Shown piece after piece: positions 27,703-39,395 of a stretch of DNA of 64,000 bases; the stretch's first letter is position 1, and the number at the start of each line of letters is the position of its first letter. The translations under genes were made by a program, and so were the position numbers. Source of the stretch: Mycolicibacterium iranicum (GTDB taxonomy: Bacteria > Actinomycetota > Actinomycetes > Mycobacteriales > Mycobacteriaceae); assembly GCF_014190915.1 (NCBI RefSeq), contig NZ_JACHVU010000010.1, positions 1 to 64,000 of the forward strand, given 5' to 3'. Under the pieces are notes generated by a model. The model saw only the letters and a list, made by a program, of their open reading frames with translations. It made no database searches and was not told the DNA's origin.

Positions 27703-28638
27703 TCAGGCGCGGAGCGCTGCTCCGAGTCCGTCCAGGTCAGCGGGGGACTTGACGGCGTGCGTCGGTGTTCCCCGAAGTTCTCGTTTGGCGATACCGGTCA
27801 GGGTCCCGGCGGGCGGGAACTCGACGATCGCGGTGACACCGAGTTCCTTCATAGCTTCGGTGCACAGGTCCCAGCGCACGGGGCGGGTCATCTGCGCGAC
27901 GAGCTTATGCAGCGCATCCCCACCCGAGGACACCGGACGGCCGTCGGAGTTCGACAGCAGCGTGACCGAGGGCTCGGCCGGATTGATGCGGTCGGCGACG
28001 CGGGTGTACTCGTCGAGCGCCGAGGCCATGTAGCGGGTGTGGAACGCGCCGGCGGTGGCCAGCGGACGCACGCGGGCACGGGCCGGCGGATCCTCGGCGA
28101 GCTTCTCCAGCGCGGCGAGGGCACCGGCGGCGACGATCTGCCCGGCGGCGTTGCGGTTGGCGGGCACGAGGTCGAGTGCTTCGAGCCGGGCCAGCACCTC
28201 GGCTTCGTCCCCACCGAGCAGCGCCGACATTCCGGTGGGCTCCAGCGCGCACGCCTTGGCCATCTCCTTGCCGCGGGTGGCGGCGAGCGAGACGGCCTCG
28301 TCGGCCGAGATGACGCCCGCGATCGCATACGCGGCGATCTCGCCGACGGAGTGGCCCGCGGCCACGATCTCCTCGTCGCCGGTCAGCACGTCGCGCGCGG
28401 TGAGCTGTTCGTAGGCCAGCAGCGTGGCGGCCACGACCAGCGGCTGGGTCACCGCGGTGTCCGTGATCTCCTCGGCGGTGGCGGTGGTGCCCAGCCGGCT
28501 CAGATCGAGACCGCTGATCTCCGACCAGCCCGCGATGCGCTCAGCCGCGCCGGGGAGCTCCAGCCACTCGGCGAGCATGCCGGGGGTCTGCGAGCCCTGT
28601 CCGGGCGCGAGGAATGCGAGCACAGTCTTCTGAGGCAC
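27703..28638 (-). CDS. fabD: malonyl-CoA:ACP transacylase
   Basis: 311 residues from the GTG at 28638; a GTG five codons later would match the shorter M. tuberculosis N-terminus. The active site GHSVGE (nucleophile Ser), the oxyanion-loop APGQGSQTPGM and the catalytic His in GAFHTRYM are present. It loads malonate from malonyl-CoA onto AcpM, 64 bp downstream, and is the first gene of the fasII operon. Confidence 0.95.
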   Translation of the reverse strand: MPQKTVLAFLAPGQGSQTPGMLAEWLELPGAAERIAGWSEISGLDLSRLGTTATAEEITDTAVTQPLVVAATLLAYEQLTARDVLTGDEEIVAAGHSVGEIAAYAIAGVISADEAVSLAATRGKEMAKACALEPTGMSALLGGDEAEVLARLEALDLVPANRNAAGQIVAAGALAALEKLAEDPPARARVRPLATAGAFHTRYMASALDEYTRVADRINPAEPSVTLLSNSDGRPVSSGGDALHKLVAQMTRPVRWDLCTEAMKELGVTAIVEFPPAGTLTGIAKRELRGTPTHAVKSPADLDGLGAALRA

Positions 28639-28765
28639 TTCTTAAGAGAACATTATGAAGACGGTTTTGTGCGGTGTAAGAGATTATGAACCTCGTCTTA
28701 TGTTTTTGTAGGGAGTCCACAAATCCGCATGTGATGGGACTCCATCGAGATCTGGCCGCGATCTG
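28639..28765 (-). promoter_or_regulatory. fasII operon promoter region with MabR-box-like repeats
   Basis: On the gene strand two ACAAAA elements are present (plus-strand TTTTGT at 28665-28670 and 28704-28709). The proximal one sits in CGCACAAAACCG, nearly identical to CGCACAAAAACCG in front of mabR. Each element is followed by a TTCATAAT sequence; the downstream copy (plus strand ATTATG at 28652-28657) overlaps a possible -10. A 7-bp inverted repeat, GGAGTCC/GGACTCC (28712-28743), lies upstream. MabR control of fasII is published for mycobacteria; the exact sites here are inference. Confidence 0.6.
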
Positions 28766-30055
28766 TTACCCCTGGACAGGTACGGCAGGTGTGACCGGTG
28801 CAACACCGGTGACCTGCCCTGATCTTGTTCCTCCTGACGGCGCTATCTGCGCCTGGCGGGTCAATCGGCCCAGCGACGACGCGACCCGCAGCACGTAGGC
28901 ATCGCGCGGAACGGTGGGGTCACGCCCGGTGAAGTCGGCGATGCGCTTCAAGCGGTACCGCACGGTATTTGGATGAACGAACAATTTGCGTGCGCACGCT
29001 TCGATCGCTCCCCCCGAGTCCAGATACGCGTCCAGAGTCTCCATCAGCGCCGGGCCTGCGTCCGAGAGGGGTCGCATGACGTCTGCCTCCAGCGCCGCGG
29101 CCGCCGTGATGTCGCCGAGCAGGGCCCGCTCGGGCAGCAGTTCGCGCGCCGACACGGGGCGCGGCGCGCCTGCCCAGCCGACCACGGCGTTCATCCCGGC
29201 GATCGCCTCGGTGGCGCTGCGGTGTGCCGCACCGAGTGTCGGAGCGGTCGGCCCGATCACGACGGGTCCGTCGGCGAAGACCTTCATCAGCTCCGACAGG
29301 AAGCGCTCGGTCGGCGACAGACCTCCGGAGAGCACCGTGACCAACCACGTGCCGTGGATGTCGGACAGCGCCGCGCGGCCGTTCCGGTTGGCGACGTCGT
29401 GGACGTCCTCGCCGGCGAACTCGATCCGGTCGGGCCGGGGCATCCCGACGATGACCGTCGCCGGAGCCGTGGCGTCCCAGTTCAAGGCCGCGGCCTGGGA
29501 CTGCAGCCCGGGCCCGGTGTCGCCGCGGACGACCGCGTCGACGAGGTTGGCCTCCATCCTGGTGTCCCACGCGCCACGCGCCTCGGCCTGGTCGGCGTAG
29601 GCGGTGGCCGCGGCGAACGCGAGGTCGCGGCTGTAGCGCAGGATGCCGGCGGTCAGCGCGGTCAGCTGCTGCTCCGAGCGCGCCAGCAGCGGCACCACTT
29701 CCTCGAAGAACTCCATCGTGGTGCGCACCATCTCGACGGACTGACGCAGCGCGATCCGCCGGCGCAGATCCTGCGGGACGACCTCGAACGCCTGCGCGGT
29801 GTAGCTGACGTCGCTCTGCGGATTGCGCATCCACTCGACGAAGTTCACCACGGCGGTCTGCACCACGAGCTGCACGCTGGCACGCTGGGACGCCTCGAGC
29901 TCGGCGAAGAACGGCAGCCGTTCACCCATGGCCTGCACCGCCTCGGTGGCCAGCCGGCCCGAGTACTGACTGAGCCGGCGCAGCACCGAATCCGGGACGA
30001 TCTCGAGCACGTCGACGGTCGACTTCGGCGGGATGTACCGATTGTTGTCGGTCAT
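28766..30055 (-). CDS. mabR: mycolic acid biosynthesis regulator MabR (PucR/CdaR-type)
   Basis: 429 residues. A GGDEF-like middle segment and a C-terminal PucR-type HTH (ACARKLFVHPNTVRYRLKR, then IADFTGRDP) give the PucR/CdaR layout. Position between aceE and fabD identifies it as the Rv2242 equivalent, MabR, reported as an essential regulator of the fasII operon. The upstream gap has a TAGATT -10 six bases before the ATG, so its mRNA is probably leaderless, with an ACAAAA box between -35 and -10 that suggests autoregulation. Confidence 0.9.
   Translation of the reverse strand: MTDNNRYIPPKSTVDVLEIVPDSVLRRLSQYSGRLATEAVQAMGERLPFFAELEASQRASVQLVVQTAVVNFVEWMRNPQSDVSYTAQAFEVVPQDLRRRIALRQSVEMVRTTMEFFEEVVPLLARSEQQLTALTAGILRYSRDLAFAAATAYADQAEARGAWDTRMEANLVDAVVRGDTGPGLQSQAAALNWDATAPATVIVGMPRPDRIEFAGEDVHDVANRNGRAALSDIHGTWLVTVLSGGLSPTERFLSELMKVFADGPVVIGPTAPTLGAAHRSATEAIAGMNAVVGWAGAPRPVSARELLPERALLGDITAAAALEADVMRPLSDAGPALMETLDAYLDSGGAIEACARKLFVHPNTVRYRLKRIADFTGRDPTVPRDAYVLRVASSLGRLTRQAQIAPSGGTRSGQVTGVAPVTPAVPVQG
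28784..28818 (-). promoter_or_regulatory. long stem-loop inside the 3' end of mabR
   Basis: GGCAGGT-gtg-ACCGGTG, a CAA loop, then CACCGGT-g-ACCTGCC forms a 14-bp interrupted stem with an asymmetric internal loop (3 and 1 bases). It encodes the last residues of MabR and lies before the fasII promoter on the same strand. No U-tract follows, so it is not a classical terminator. It might protect or attenuate the mabR transcript. Confidence 0.4.
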
Positions 30056-30107
30056 CCCTAAAATCTACGCCGGTTTTTGTGCGAACCCTCCAGCGCCCCG
30101 GTGGGTG
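30056..30107 (-). promoter_or_regulatory. mabR leaderless promoter with ACAAAA box
   Basis: On the minus strand CGCACAAAAACCGGCG is followed by TAGATT, then TTAGGG and the ATG. The -10 to ATG distance (six bases) is that of a leaderless transcript, though AGGG could serve as a weak ribosome-binding site. The CGCACAAAA-CCG element is shared with the fabD promoter. Confidence 0.5.
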
Positions 30108-32897
<2,790 letters not shown>

Positions 32898-33112
32898 ACT
32901 TCCGCTCCTTGTTGTGGCGGTGGAAAGTGCGCACACGCGTCGGCCCAGTCGGTCACCGAGCGTTCGGCGTGTACGTTTCCATCCTTCTCTAATCCTGCCC
33001 GAAGTGCACGAGCGGGTGGGGGCAGTGCCGTCGAAGCGGCGAACGACGGCCGCAACGGGTGCCCGACCGGTAACGTCTGCAGGCTGTGCTGATCGGTTGG
33101 CGGAGCACCCGC

Positions 33113-33664
33113 ATGGCGCGGCTCGTCCTGCTCGTCACCGGCACGGCCGCAGCGCTGGCGATGGTCGTGGTGGGGTGCACCAGCGTCACCGACGGCGACG
33201 CCGCGGTCGCCGAGGGGGAAGCGCCGCTATACCGGGCGTCGGTCACGGCGTCGAGCGAGGAGGCCGCGGCCAGCTCCAGCGCACGCGAAGCCGAGCGTCA
33301 GACGTCGTTGACGGTCGAGGCGGTGCGCACCTCGTGTGAGGCGATGAGTTCCAGCAGTGCGGAGGCCATCGGTGCGGTCAACAACTACGTCGACGCGTTC
33401 AACAACAATCCCGCCGACATCGGCAGGATGGCCGGACCTGCCGTCGATGCCCTCAATCACAGCGCCGACCTGGTGGCCGGCAGCATGTCCGACCCGCTCA
33501 CGCAGGAGCTCCGCGATTCGCTGAACGCCTGGGTGGATTCGGCCCGCGCCGTCGCCACCGCGATCGCAGGCAACTATCCCGCGGACGAATTCAACGCCGC
33601 CATCGCGGGCCTGAACGAGTCGAAATCGACCGCCCTGGACCGCTGCGATGCGGCTTACCGATGA
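33113..33664 (+). CDS. putative lipoprotein of unknown function
   Basis: 183 residues from the ATG at 33113; a GTG at 33086 is in frame but would precede the signal peptide. The signal ARLVLLVTGTAAALAMVVV ends in the lipobox VVGC, so it is probably lipid-anchored on the outside of the membrane. The mature part is helical and rich in Ala, Ser and Glu with two further cysteines (TSCEAM, DRCDA). It occupies the Rv2240c position opposite aceE. The 215-bp divergent gap holds no clear operator. Confidence 0.72.
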   Translation: MARLVLLVTGTAAALAMVVVGCTSVTDGDAAVAEGEAPLYRASVTASSEEAAASSSAREAERQTSLTVEAVRTSCEAMSSSSAEAIGAVNNYVDAFNNNPADIGRMAGPAVDALNHSADLVAGSMSDPLTQELRDSLNAWVDSARAVATAIAGNYPADEFNAAIAGLNESKSTALDRCDAAYR

Positions 33665-33770
33665 AACCTGCCGCTAGATGGCTTGCTGTGTGGCCTCGGC
33701 ATGCGACGATAGGGCTGTCGAACGTGACCGGGCGCAGGGTGCGACCGAGTCGGCTGAAGGAGGACTGACC

Positions 33771-34199
33771 GTGGTGTCGGCGGGTGACCCCCCGAACTAC
33801 GCCCGCAAGCTGGGCATCCAAAAAGATCAGGTTGTGCAGGAGTTGGGCTGGGACGAGGACTCCGACGACGACATCCGGGCGGACATCGAGGACGAGAGCG
33901 GCGGTGACCTGCTCGACGAGGATGCCGACGAGGTCGTCGACGTGGTGCTTCTGTGGTGGCGCGACGGCGACGGTGATCTCGTCGACAGGTTGATGGACGC
34001 CATCACCCCGCTCGCCGAGGACGGCGTCATCTGGGTCGTCACCCCGAAGACCGGCAAGCCGGGCCACGTGCAGCCCGCCGAGATCGCCGAGTCCGCGCCG
34101 ACGGCAGGCCTGATGCAGACCTCGTCGGCCAATCTCGGGGACTGGATCGCCAGCCGTCTGGTGCAGCCGAAGGCCAAGGCCGTCACTAAGCAGCGATGA
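33771..34199 (+). CDS. DUF3052 protein (Rv2239c-like)
   Basis: 142 residues from the first of two adjacent GTG codons (33771, 33774), seven bases after AAGGAGG. The sequence YARKLGIQKDQVVQELGWDE followed by an acidic stretch, VVLLWWRDGDGDLVD and GVIWVVTPKTGKPGHV matches the actinobacterial DUF3052 family, of unknown function. It lies just before ahpE, as in M. tuberculosis. Confidence 0.82.
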   Translation: MVSAGDPPNYARKLGIQKDQVVQELGWDEDSDDDIRADIEDESGGDLLDEDADEVVDVVLLWWRDGDGDLVDRLMDAITPLAEDGVIWVVTPKTGKPGHVQPAEIAESAPTAGLMQTSSANLGDWIASRLVQPKAKAVTKQR

Positions 34200-34227
34200 G
34201 CGCTCGCGCGAAGAGCAGACAGCCGCG

Positions 34228-34692
34228 ATGAGCGCAGTCGTCGGTGACCCGGCGCCGGACTTCACGCTGAAGGATCAGAACAACCAGCCGGTCTCCCTCG
34301 CGAGTTTCCGCGGTCGCAAGAACGTTGTGCTGGTGTTCTTCCCCCTGGCCTTCACCGGCATCTGTCAGCGCGAACTCGACGACATCCGGGATCGGGTCTC
34401 GGATTTCGTCAACGACGACACCGCGACGCTGACCATCTCGGTCGGGCCGTCGCCGGCCCACAAGGTGTGGGCCACGGAGCGGGGGTTCACCTTCCCGGTG
34501 CTGTCGGACTTCTGGCCGCACGGCGAGGTGAGCCGGGCGTACGGCGTCTTCAACGAGGTCAGCGGATTCGCCAACCGCGGCACGTTCGTCATCGACCGCG
34601 ACGGTGTCGTGCGTTTCGCCGAATGCAAGGAGCCGGGGGAGGCCCGCGATCAGGCGGTGTGGGTCGAGGCCCTCGCGGCGCTGACACGCTGA
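34228..34692 (+). CDS. ahpE: one-cysteine peroxiredoxin AhpE
   Basis: 154 residues. The peroxidatic cysteine is Cys46 in FFPLAFTGICQ, and the conserved SVGPSPAHKVWA and FPVLSDFWPHGEVSRAYGVF segments match mycobacterial AhpE almost residue for residue. No resolving cysteine is evident, as expected. It reduces peroxides and peroxynitrite in the cytoplasm, recycled by mycoredoxin or mycothiol in the known enzyme. Confidence 0.94.
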   Translation: MSAVVGDPAPDFTLKDQNNQPVSLASFRGRKNVVLVFFPLAFTGICQRELDDIRDRVSDFVNDDTATLTISVGPSPAHKVWATERGFTFPVLSDFWPHGEVSRAYGVFNEVSGFANRGTFVIDRDGVVRFAECKEPGEARDQAVWVEALAALTR

Positions 34693-34738
34693 TCGGATTT
34701 ACTCTCGCGTGCGGAATCCGTGTAGCCTGCCCGGGATC

Positions 34739-34813
34739 GGGCGCGTAGCTCAGGGGTAGAGCTCTGGTTTTACACACCAGCGGTCGGCGGTTCGAAACCG
34801 TCCGCGCCCACCA
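34739..34813 (+). tRNA. tRNA-Val (anticodon TAC)
   Basis: A full cloverleaf can be drawn: acceptor GGGCGCG/CGCGCCC, D-stem GCTC/GAGC, anticodon stem CTGGT/ACCAG with loop TTTACAC (anticodon TAC, valine), and T-stem GGCGG/CCGTC with loop TTCGAAA. CCA is encoded at 34811-34813. It lies directly before the accessory block. Confidence 0.96.
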
Positions 34814-34984
34814 CGGTGACGTCACGCCGATGGGGCGCGAGCCCGTTGCGTCGGAATCGAATTCGAGAACGCGTGCGTCCGCGTTGTCGCCGCGTGCAGA
34901 CCGATCCCGGCAATTTCGCCGGTGCCCGGCACGCATCCCTGCACATACCGTCTCCTCATCGACCACCCCACAGGAGGAGACGAG

Positions 34985-35746
34985 ATGAACGTTCTGGTCA
35001 CCGGCGGCACCGGCGTCCTCGGCCGCGAGGTCGTCAGGCAAATCGCCAACAGGGGTCACCGAGTGCGCAGCCTCAGCCGCACCGCCACGTCGCTGTCCTA
35101 TGCCGATGTCGTCGCCGGCGATCTCGGCACCGGCGACGGCTTGGTCGCCGCGCTGCACGGAATCGACAGCATCGTGCACACCGCGTCCGACCCGAAGCGC
35201 CATCAGGAGGTCGACGTCGACGGCACCGCGCGGCTGCTCACCGCGGCCGCACACGCCGGAGTCCGCCACCTCGTCTACATCTCGATCGTGGGCGCCGACC
35301 TCATCCCGTGGCCCTACTACCGCGCCAAGGTCGCCGTCGAGGAGATGATCGAAGCCGCGGGGATTCCGTACACCCTCCTGCGTGCCACCCAGTTCCACGA
35401 GTTCACCGAGAAAACGCTCAGCCCGATGGCTCGGCTGGCCATCGCCCCCCGTGGCTGGCGGATGCAGCCCGTCGACGTGGGACTCGTCGCGGCCCGCCTG
35501 ACGGACGCCGTCGACAACGGCCCCGCCGGCCGGCTGCCCGACCTGGCGGGACCAGAGGCGATCACGTGGGCCGACGCCGTGCGCGCCCTGCGCGTCGCGA
35601 GTGGCCGGGGGTCACGGGTGCTCAACGTCCCCATCCCCGGCGGCTTTTCCGCCGCATGGCGCAACGGCGCCGCTCTGGCCCCGTCCGCCGGCGGGCGCAC
35701 CTTCGCCGAATACCTCGCCCAGCGCGTGAACGCGCCGTCCCGATGA
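34985..35746 (+). CDS. NAD(P)-binding atypical SDR (NmrA/epimerase-like)
   Basis: 253 residues from the ATG at 34985 behind AGGAGGAGAC. The dinucleotide motif is VLVTGGTGVLGREVV; YYRAK near residue 118 provides the Y-x3-K pattern. Proteins of this kind act on nucleotide sugars or quinones, or serve as redox sensors; the substrate cannot be told. It overlaps the next gene by four bases (ATGA) and is the first of a three-gene run ending in a LuxR regulator. Confidence 0.82.
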   Translation: MNVLVTGGTGVLGREVVRQIANRGHRVRSLSRTATSLSYADVVAGDLGTGDGLVAALHGIDSIVHTASDPKRHQEVDVDGTARLLTAAAHAGVRHLVYISIVGADLIPWPYYRAKVAVEEMIEAAGIPYTLLRATQFHEFTEKTLSPMARLAIAPRGWRMQPVDVGLVAARLTDAVDNGPAGRLPDLAGPEAITWADAVRALRVASGRGSRVLNVPIPGGFSAAWRNGAALAPSAGGRTFAEYLAQRVNAPSR

Positions 35747-36660
35747 TCGTCGTCGTCACCGGGGCCACCGGTGCCCTCGGCAGGCCCACCGTCGCGCAGC
35801 TGACCCGAGCCGGGCACCGGGTGAGAGCCCTTGTCCGCAGCCGACAGTCTGCCGACGCGGCGCGCGCCCTGGGTGCGGAGGCGGTGCCCGCTGCGCTCTT
35901 CGACCCGGACTCGCTGCGCCGTGCGGTCAGCGGTGCCGACGCGATCATGCACCTCGCCACCCGCATCGTGTCGGCCGCGCGTGCCCGACACCGCGCCGCC
36001 TGGGCCGAGAACGACCGCATCCGTCGCGACGGCACCCGCCACCTCGTGGATGCCGCGCTGGCCGCCGGCGTCGGCGCCGTGGTGTACCCGAGCTTCGCGC
36101 CGGTCTACGCCGACGGCGGGGACCGCTGGCTGGAGTTCGGCAGTCCGCTCGACCCGACCGACATCCTCGTCTCGACGCTCGACGCAGAACGCGAGATCGA
36201 CCGCTTCACGACCCACGGGGGACGTGGTGTGGTGCTGCGGATGGCCGCCATCTACGGGCCCTACAGCGCGGCCAGCGGCGACGTGATCGCGCTCGCCCGC
36301 AAGGGGATCAGCACCTTCGCCGGTCCGGCCGGTGCTCACCAGTCGCTGGTGTGGGACGAGGACGCGGCGGCCGCACTCGTCACCGCGCTACACGCCCCAC
36401 CCGGCGGCTACGACATCGCCGACGACGAACCCCTCACCCGTGCCGACCTCGCCGCCGCTCTGGCCACCGCGGTCGGGCGGCGCTCGGTGTGGCGTCCCCC
36501 GACGCCTCTGGTCCGCGCCGCGCTCGGCGCCCGGATGGGATTCCTGTTGCGCAGCCAGCGGGTGTCCAACCGCCGCTTCGCCGCCGGCACCGATTGGCGA
36601 CCGCGCGTGCCGGACGCCACCGTCGGGCTCGGCCGGATGCGGAAGGTCCTTACGATCTGA
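35743..36660 (+). CDS. NAD-dependent epimerase/dehydratase family protein
   Basis: 305 residues with Rossmann motif VVVTGATGALGRPTV and later VVYPSFAPVYADG and MAAIYGPYSA. The classical Y-x3-K is not obvious (YADGG), so it may be a binding protein or use a variant active site. It starts inside the stop of the preceding SDR gene and ends four bases before the regulator GTG, suggesting one transcript. Confidence 0.8.
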   Translation: MIVVVTGATGALGRPTVAQLTRAGHRVRALVRSRQSADAARALGAEAVPAALFDPDSLRRAVSGADAIMHLATRIVSAARARHRAAWAENDRIRRDGTRHLVDAALAAGVGAVVYPSFAPVYADGGDRWLEFGSPLDPTDILVSTLDAEREIDRFTTHGGRGVVLRMAAIYGPYSAASGDVIALARKGISTFAGPAGAHQSLVWDEDAAAALVTALHAPPGGYDIADDEPLTRADLAAALATAVGRRSVWRPPTPLVRAALGARMGFLLRSQRVSNRRFAAGTDWRPRVPDATVGLGRMRKVLTI

Positions 36661-36663
36661 AGC

Positions 36664-39393
36664 GTGCTTGCCGGCCGCGACCAGGAACTCGACCACGTGA
36701 CCACCACGCTGGCCGACGCCCGGGCCGGGGTCGGACGCGTGGTCCTGCTCCGCGGCGAAGCAGGCGTCGGGAAGTCCGCCATCCTGCGGGAGACCGTCGC
36801 CGTCGCCGCCGCCACCGACATGACCGTGCTCAGTGCGCGCGGTGTGGAGGCCGAAGCCGACCTCCCGTTCGCCGCCCTGCACCGCCTGTTGCGGCCCGTG
36901 CTCGGCCATGTCGATCGGCTCCCCCCGCCACAGGCCGGGGCGTTGCGCACCGCGTTCGGCATGGAGTCCGGCCGCTCCGACGACCGCTTCCTGCTGTCGC
37001 TCGCAGTCCTCACGCTCATCGGTGAGGTGGCCGAAGAACGCCCGGTGCTGTGCGTCATCGACGACGTCCACTGGCTCGACACGGCGTCAATGGACGCCCT
37101 GACCTTCGCGGCCCGCCGTCTCGACGCCGAGCCGGTGGCCATGGTGCTGGCCGTGCGTGAGGGCGCCGACGGACATCTGCGGCTCGGCGACCTCCCGACG
37201 CTGCACCTGACGCCGCTGGGGCTGTCCGCGGCCACGGACTTGCTGACCGCCGAGGTCGGTGCCGGTGTCCATCCCGACGTCTGCGTGCGACTGGCGACCG
37301 CGGCCGGGGGCAACCCCCTGGCACTGGTCGAGCTGGCCCGGGCTCTGCACCCCGAGCAGCTCGCGGGCCGCCAGCCGCTGCCCGCTCCGTTGCCGGTCAC
37401 CGCGCAGATGGAAAGCACGTTCGGACAACAGGTTCGACGCTTGCCGTCGGACACTCAGCAGATGCTGCTCGTCGTGGCCGCGGATGACACGGGCCGGTTG
37501 TCGACCGTGCTGGACGCCGCCCGCCGTCTCGGCGTCGGCGACACCGCACTCGGGGCCGCCGAACGCATCGACGTGGTGCGTGTCACCGACGGCGGTCTGG
37601 AGTTCCGCCATCCGCTGCTGCGCTCGGCCGTCTACCACGGCGCCACATTCAGCGACCGGCAGGCGGCTCACCGCGCGCTCGCCGACGCTCTGGGCGGCGA
37701 GGCGGATCGCGACCGGCGAACGTGGCACCTCGCTGCGGCCGCCGTCGGGCCCGACGCGGACATCGCCGACGCGCTCGAAGAGGCGGCCAACGGCGCCGAT
37801 CGACGGGGCGCATTCGGCACGGCCGCAACGGCGTTGGAGCGCTCCGCCGAGCTGACTGCGGACACCGACCGCCGTGCGATTCGCTTCGCCAACGCCGCGG
37901 AACGGGCCTGGCGGGCCAATCAACACGACCGGGCGGCGCTCCTGCTCGACCGCAGCCGCTCGCTGGCGACGTCGCCGGCGACCCGCGGCCGGGTCGAATA
38001 TCTGCGTGGCATGGCGCAACTCGCGGCCGGGATGTCGACGGATGCCTACCGCATCGTGCGTGACGCCGCGGAGGACCTCGCGGCGACGGATCCGGCAGGT
38101 GCGCTCCAGCTGTTGCTCTTCGCCACCGAGGCGGCCGCGACCGCCATCGACACCGACGCCGTCGTGTCGCTGGGCGAGCTCGCGCTTCGGTTGCAGGTAG
38201 ACGACGGCCCACGCGAACAGTTCTTCGTCGACGTCCTGGCCGGCACCGCGGATCTGTTCGCAGGCCGGGCGGGTGACGGCGTGATACGCCTGCGCCGAGC
38301 GATCACGGTCGCTGCCGACTTCACCGAGCCGACGCTGCTGATGGTTGCGGGACGTGTTGCGTTCTACTGCGGCGACGACGAGGCCGCCCACCGCCTGAGC
38401 GCCACCGCGGTGTCGCTGGCCCGCGATGCCGGAGACGTCGGCATCGTGCCGATCGCGGGCGCGCGGGCCGGGCTGGCCGACCTGCTGGCGGGCCGTTGGG
38501 CCCAAGGCGAGGCGGCCGCCACGGAGGCGGTGGGCCTCGCCGAGGTGGTCGGGCAGCCCACGATCTCGGGACACGGATTGGCGTGCCTGGCGGTGCACGC
38601 GGCGATGCGCGGACACACCGAGCGGTGCCAGGGATACGTCGACCGCGCGCTCGGTGTCGCCGCCGGCCGCCCGATGGAGTTCATCGAGGACTGGGTGCGA
38701 TGGGCGCAGGGCATATCGGGCCTGGCCGTCGATCAACCTGACACCGCCTACGGAAGGCTTTACGAGATCCGGCATCCGGTCGTCGTCGTGCTGTCCGGTC
38801 TCGATCGCGTCGAAAGTGCGTTGCGCGCCGGAGAATTGGATACCGCAGTGCGGTGGACGTCCGAACTCGGCGACTACGCGAAAGCCGCCGCCCAGCCGTG
38901 GGCGCTCGCCCGCGCCGCGCACAGCCGCGCGCTGCTGGCCGACATGCCCGATGCCGAGCGGTTCTTCGACGAGGCACTCGACCACCACGCACGGGCCCAC
39001 CGGCCGTTCGAGCGGGCCCGCGCCCAACTGGACTACGGCGCAACGCTTCGTCGGGCCCGTCGCCGCACCGCCGCCCGCGGGCACCTGAAGGCGGCGTTCG
39101 ACACCTTCGACGCGCTGGGCGCCGACCCGTGGAGTGAGCGGGCACAGGTCGAACTACGTGCCTGTGGCCAGAGCGTCCGCAAGCGGGACGACAGCTCCCG
39201 TCGACAGTTGACGCCGCAGGAGAGCCAGGTGGCCAACTTCGTCGCGCAGGGCCTCAGCAATACCGATGTCGCGGCGAAGCTGTTCCTTTCGCGGCGGACC
39301 ATCGACTTTCACCTGCGCAACGTGTTCACCAAACTCGGCGTCACCTCGCGCACCGAACTCGCCCGGGTGCTCGCCGAATCGGTCACTCACTGA
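36664..39393 (+). CDS. LuxR-family ATPase regulator (LAL type)
   Basis: 909 residues from a GTG at 36664. The N-terminal P-loop domain has Walker A GEAGVGKSA (about residue 31) and Walker B VLCVIDDVHWLD. A long TPR-like helical middle follows, then a C-terminal LuxR HTH (LTPQESQVANFVAQGLSNTD, then AAKLFLSRRTIDFHLRNVF). Such large ATP-binding LuxR regulators activate catabolic or secondary-metabolite genes in response to a ligand. The close upstream SDR genes may be its targets or simply co-transcribed. Confidence 0.92.
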   Translation: MLAGRDQELDHVTTTLADARAGVGRVVLLRGEAGVGKSAILRETVAVAAATDMTVLSARGVEAEADLPFAALHRLLRPVLGHVDRLPPPQAGALRTAFGMESGRSDDRFLLSLAVLTLIGEVAEERPVLCVIDDVHWLDTASMDALTFAARRLDAEPVAMVLAVREGADGHLRLGDLPTLHLTPLGLSAATDLLTAEVGAGVHPDVCVRLATAAGGNPLALVELARALHPEQLAGRQPLPAPLPVTAQMESTFGQQVRRLPSDTQQMLLVVAADDTGRLSTVLDAARRLGVGDTALGAAERIDVVRVTDGGLEFRHPLLRSAVYHGATFSDRQAAHRALADALGGEADRDRRTWHLAAAAVGPDADIADALEEAANGADRRGAFGTAATALERSAELTADTDRRAIRFANAAERAWRANQHDRAALLLDRSRSLATSPATRGRVEYLRGMAQLAAGMSTDAYRIVRDAAEDLAATDPAGALQLLLFATEAAATAIDTDAVVSLGELALRLQVDDGPREQFFVDVLAGTADLFAGRAGDGVIRLRRAITVAADFTEPTLLMVAGRVAFYCGDDEAAHRLSATAVSLARDAGDVGIVPIAGARAGLADLLAGRWAQGEAAATEAVGLAEVVGQPTISGHGLACLAVHAAMRGHTERCQGYVDRALGVAAGRPMEFIEDWVRWAQGISGLAVDQPDTAYGRLYEIRHPVVVVLSGLDRVESALRAGELDTAVRWTSELGDYAKAAAQPWALARAAHSRALLADMPDAERFFDEALDHHARAHRPFERARAQLDYGATLRRARRRTAARGHLKAAFDTFDALGADPWSERAQVELRACGQSVRKRDDSSRRQLTPQESQVANFVAQGLSNTDVAAKLFLSRRTIDFHLRNVFTKLGVTSRTELARVLAESVTH

Positions 39394-39395
39394 CG

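Noticed and set aside
34739..34825. tRNA-Val as attachment site for the accessory block
   Set aside because: No second copy of the tRNA 3' end was seen downstream and no integrase gene lies in the block.
34816..34825. Palindrome GTGACGTCAC directly after the tRNA
   Set aside because: Only 10 bp, no T-tract and no partner site; too little to call a terminator or operator.
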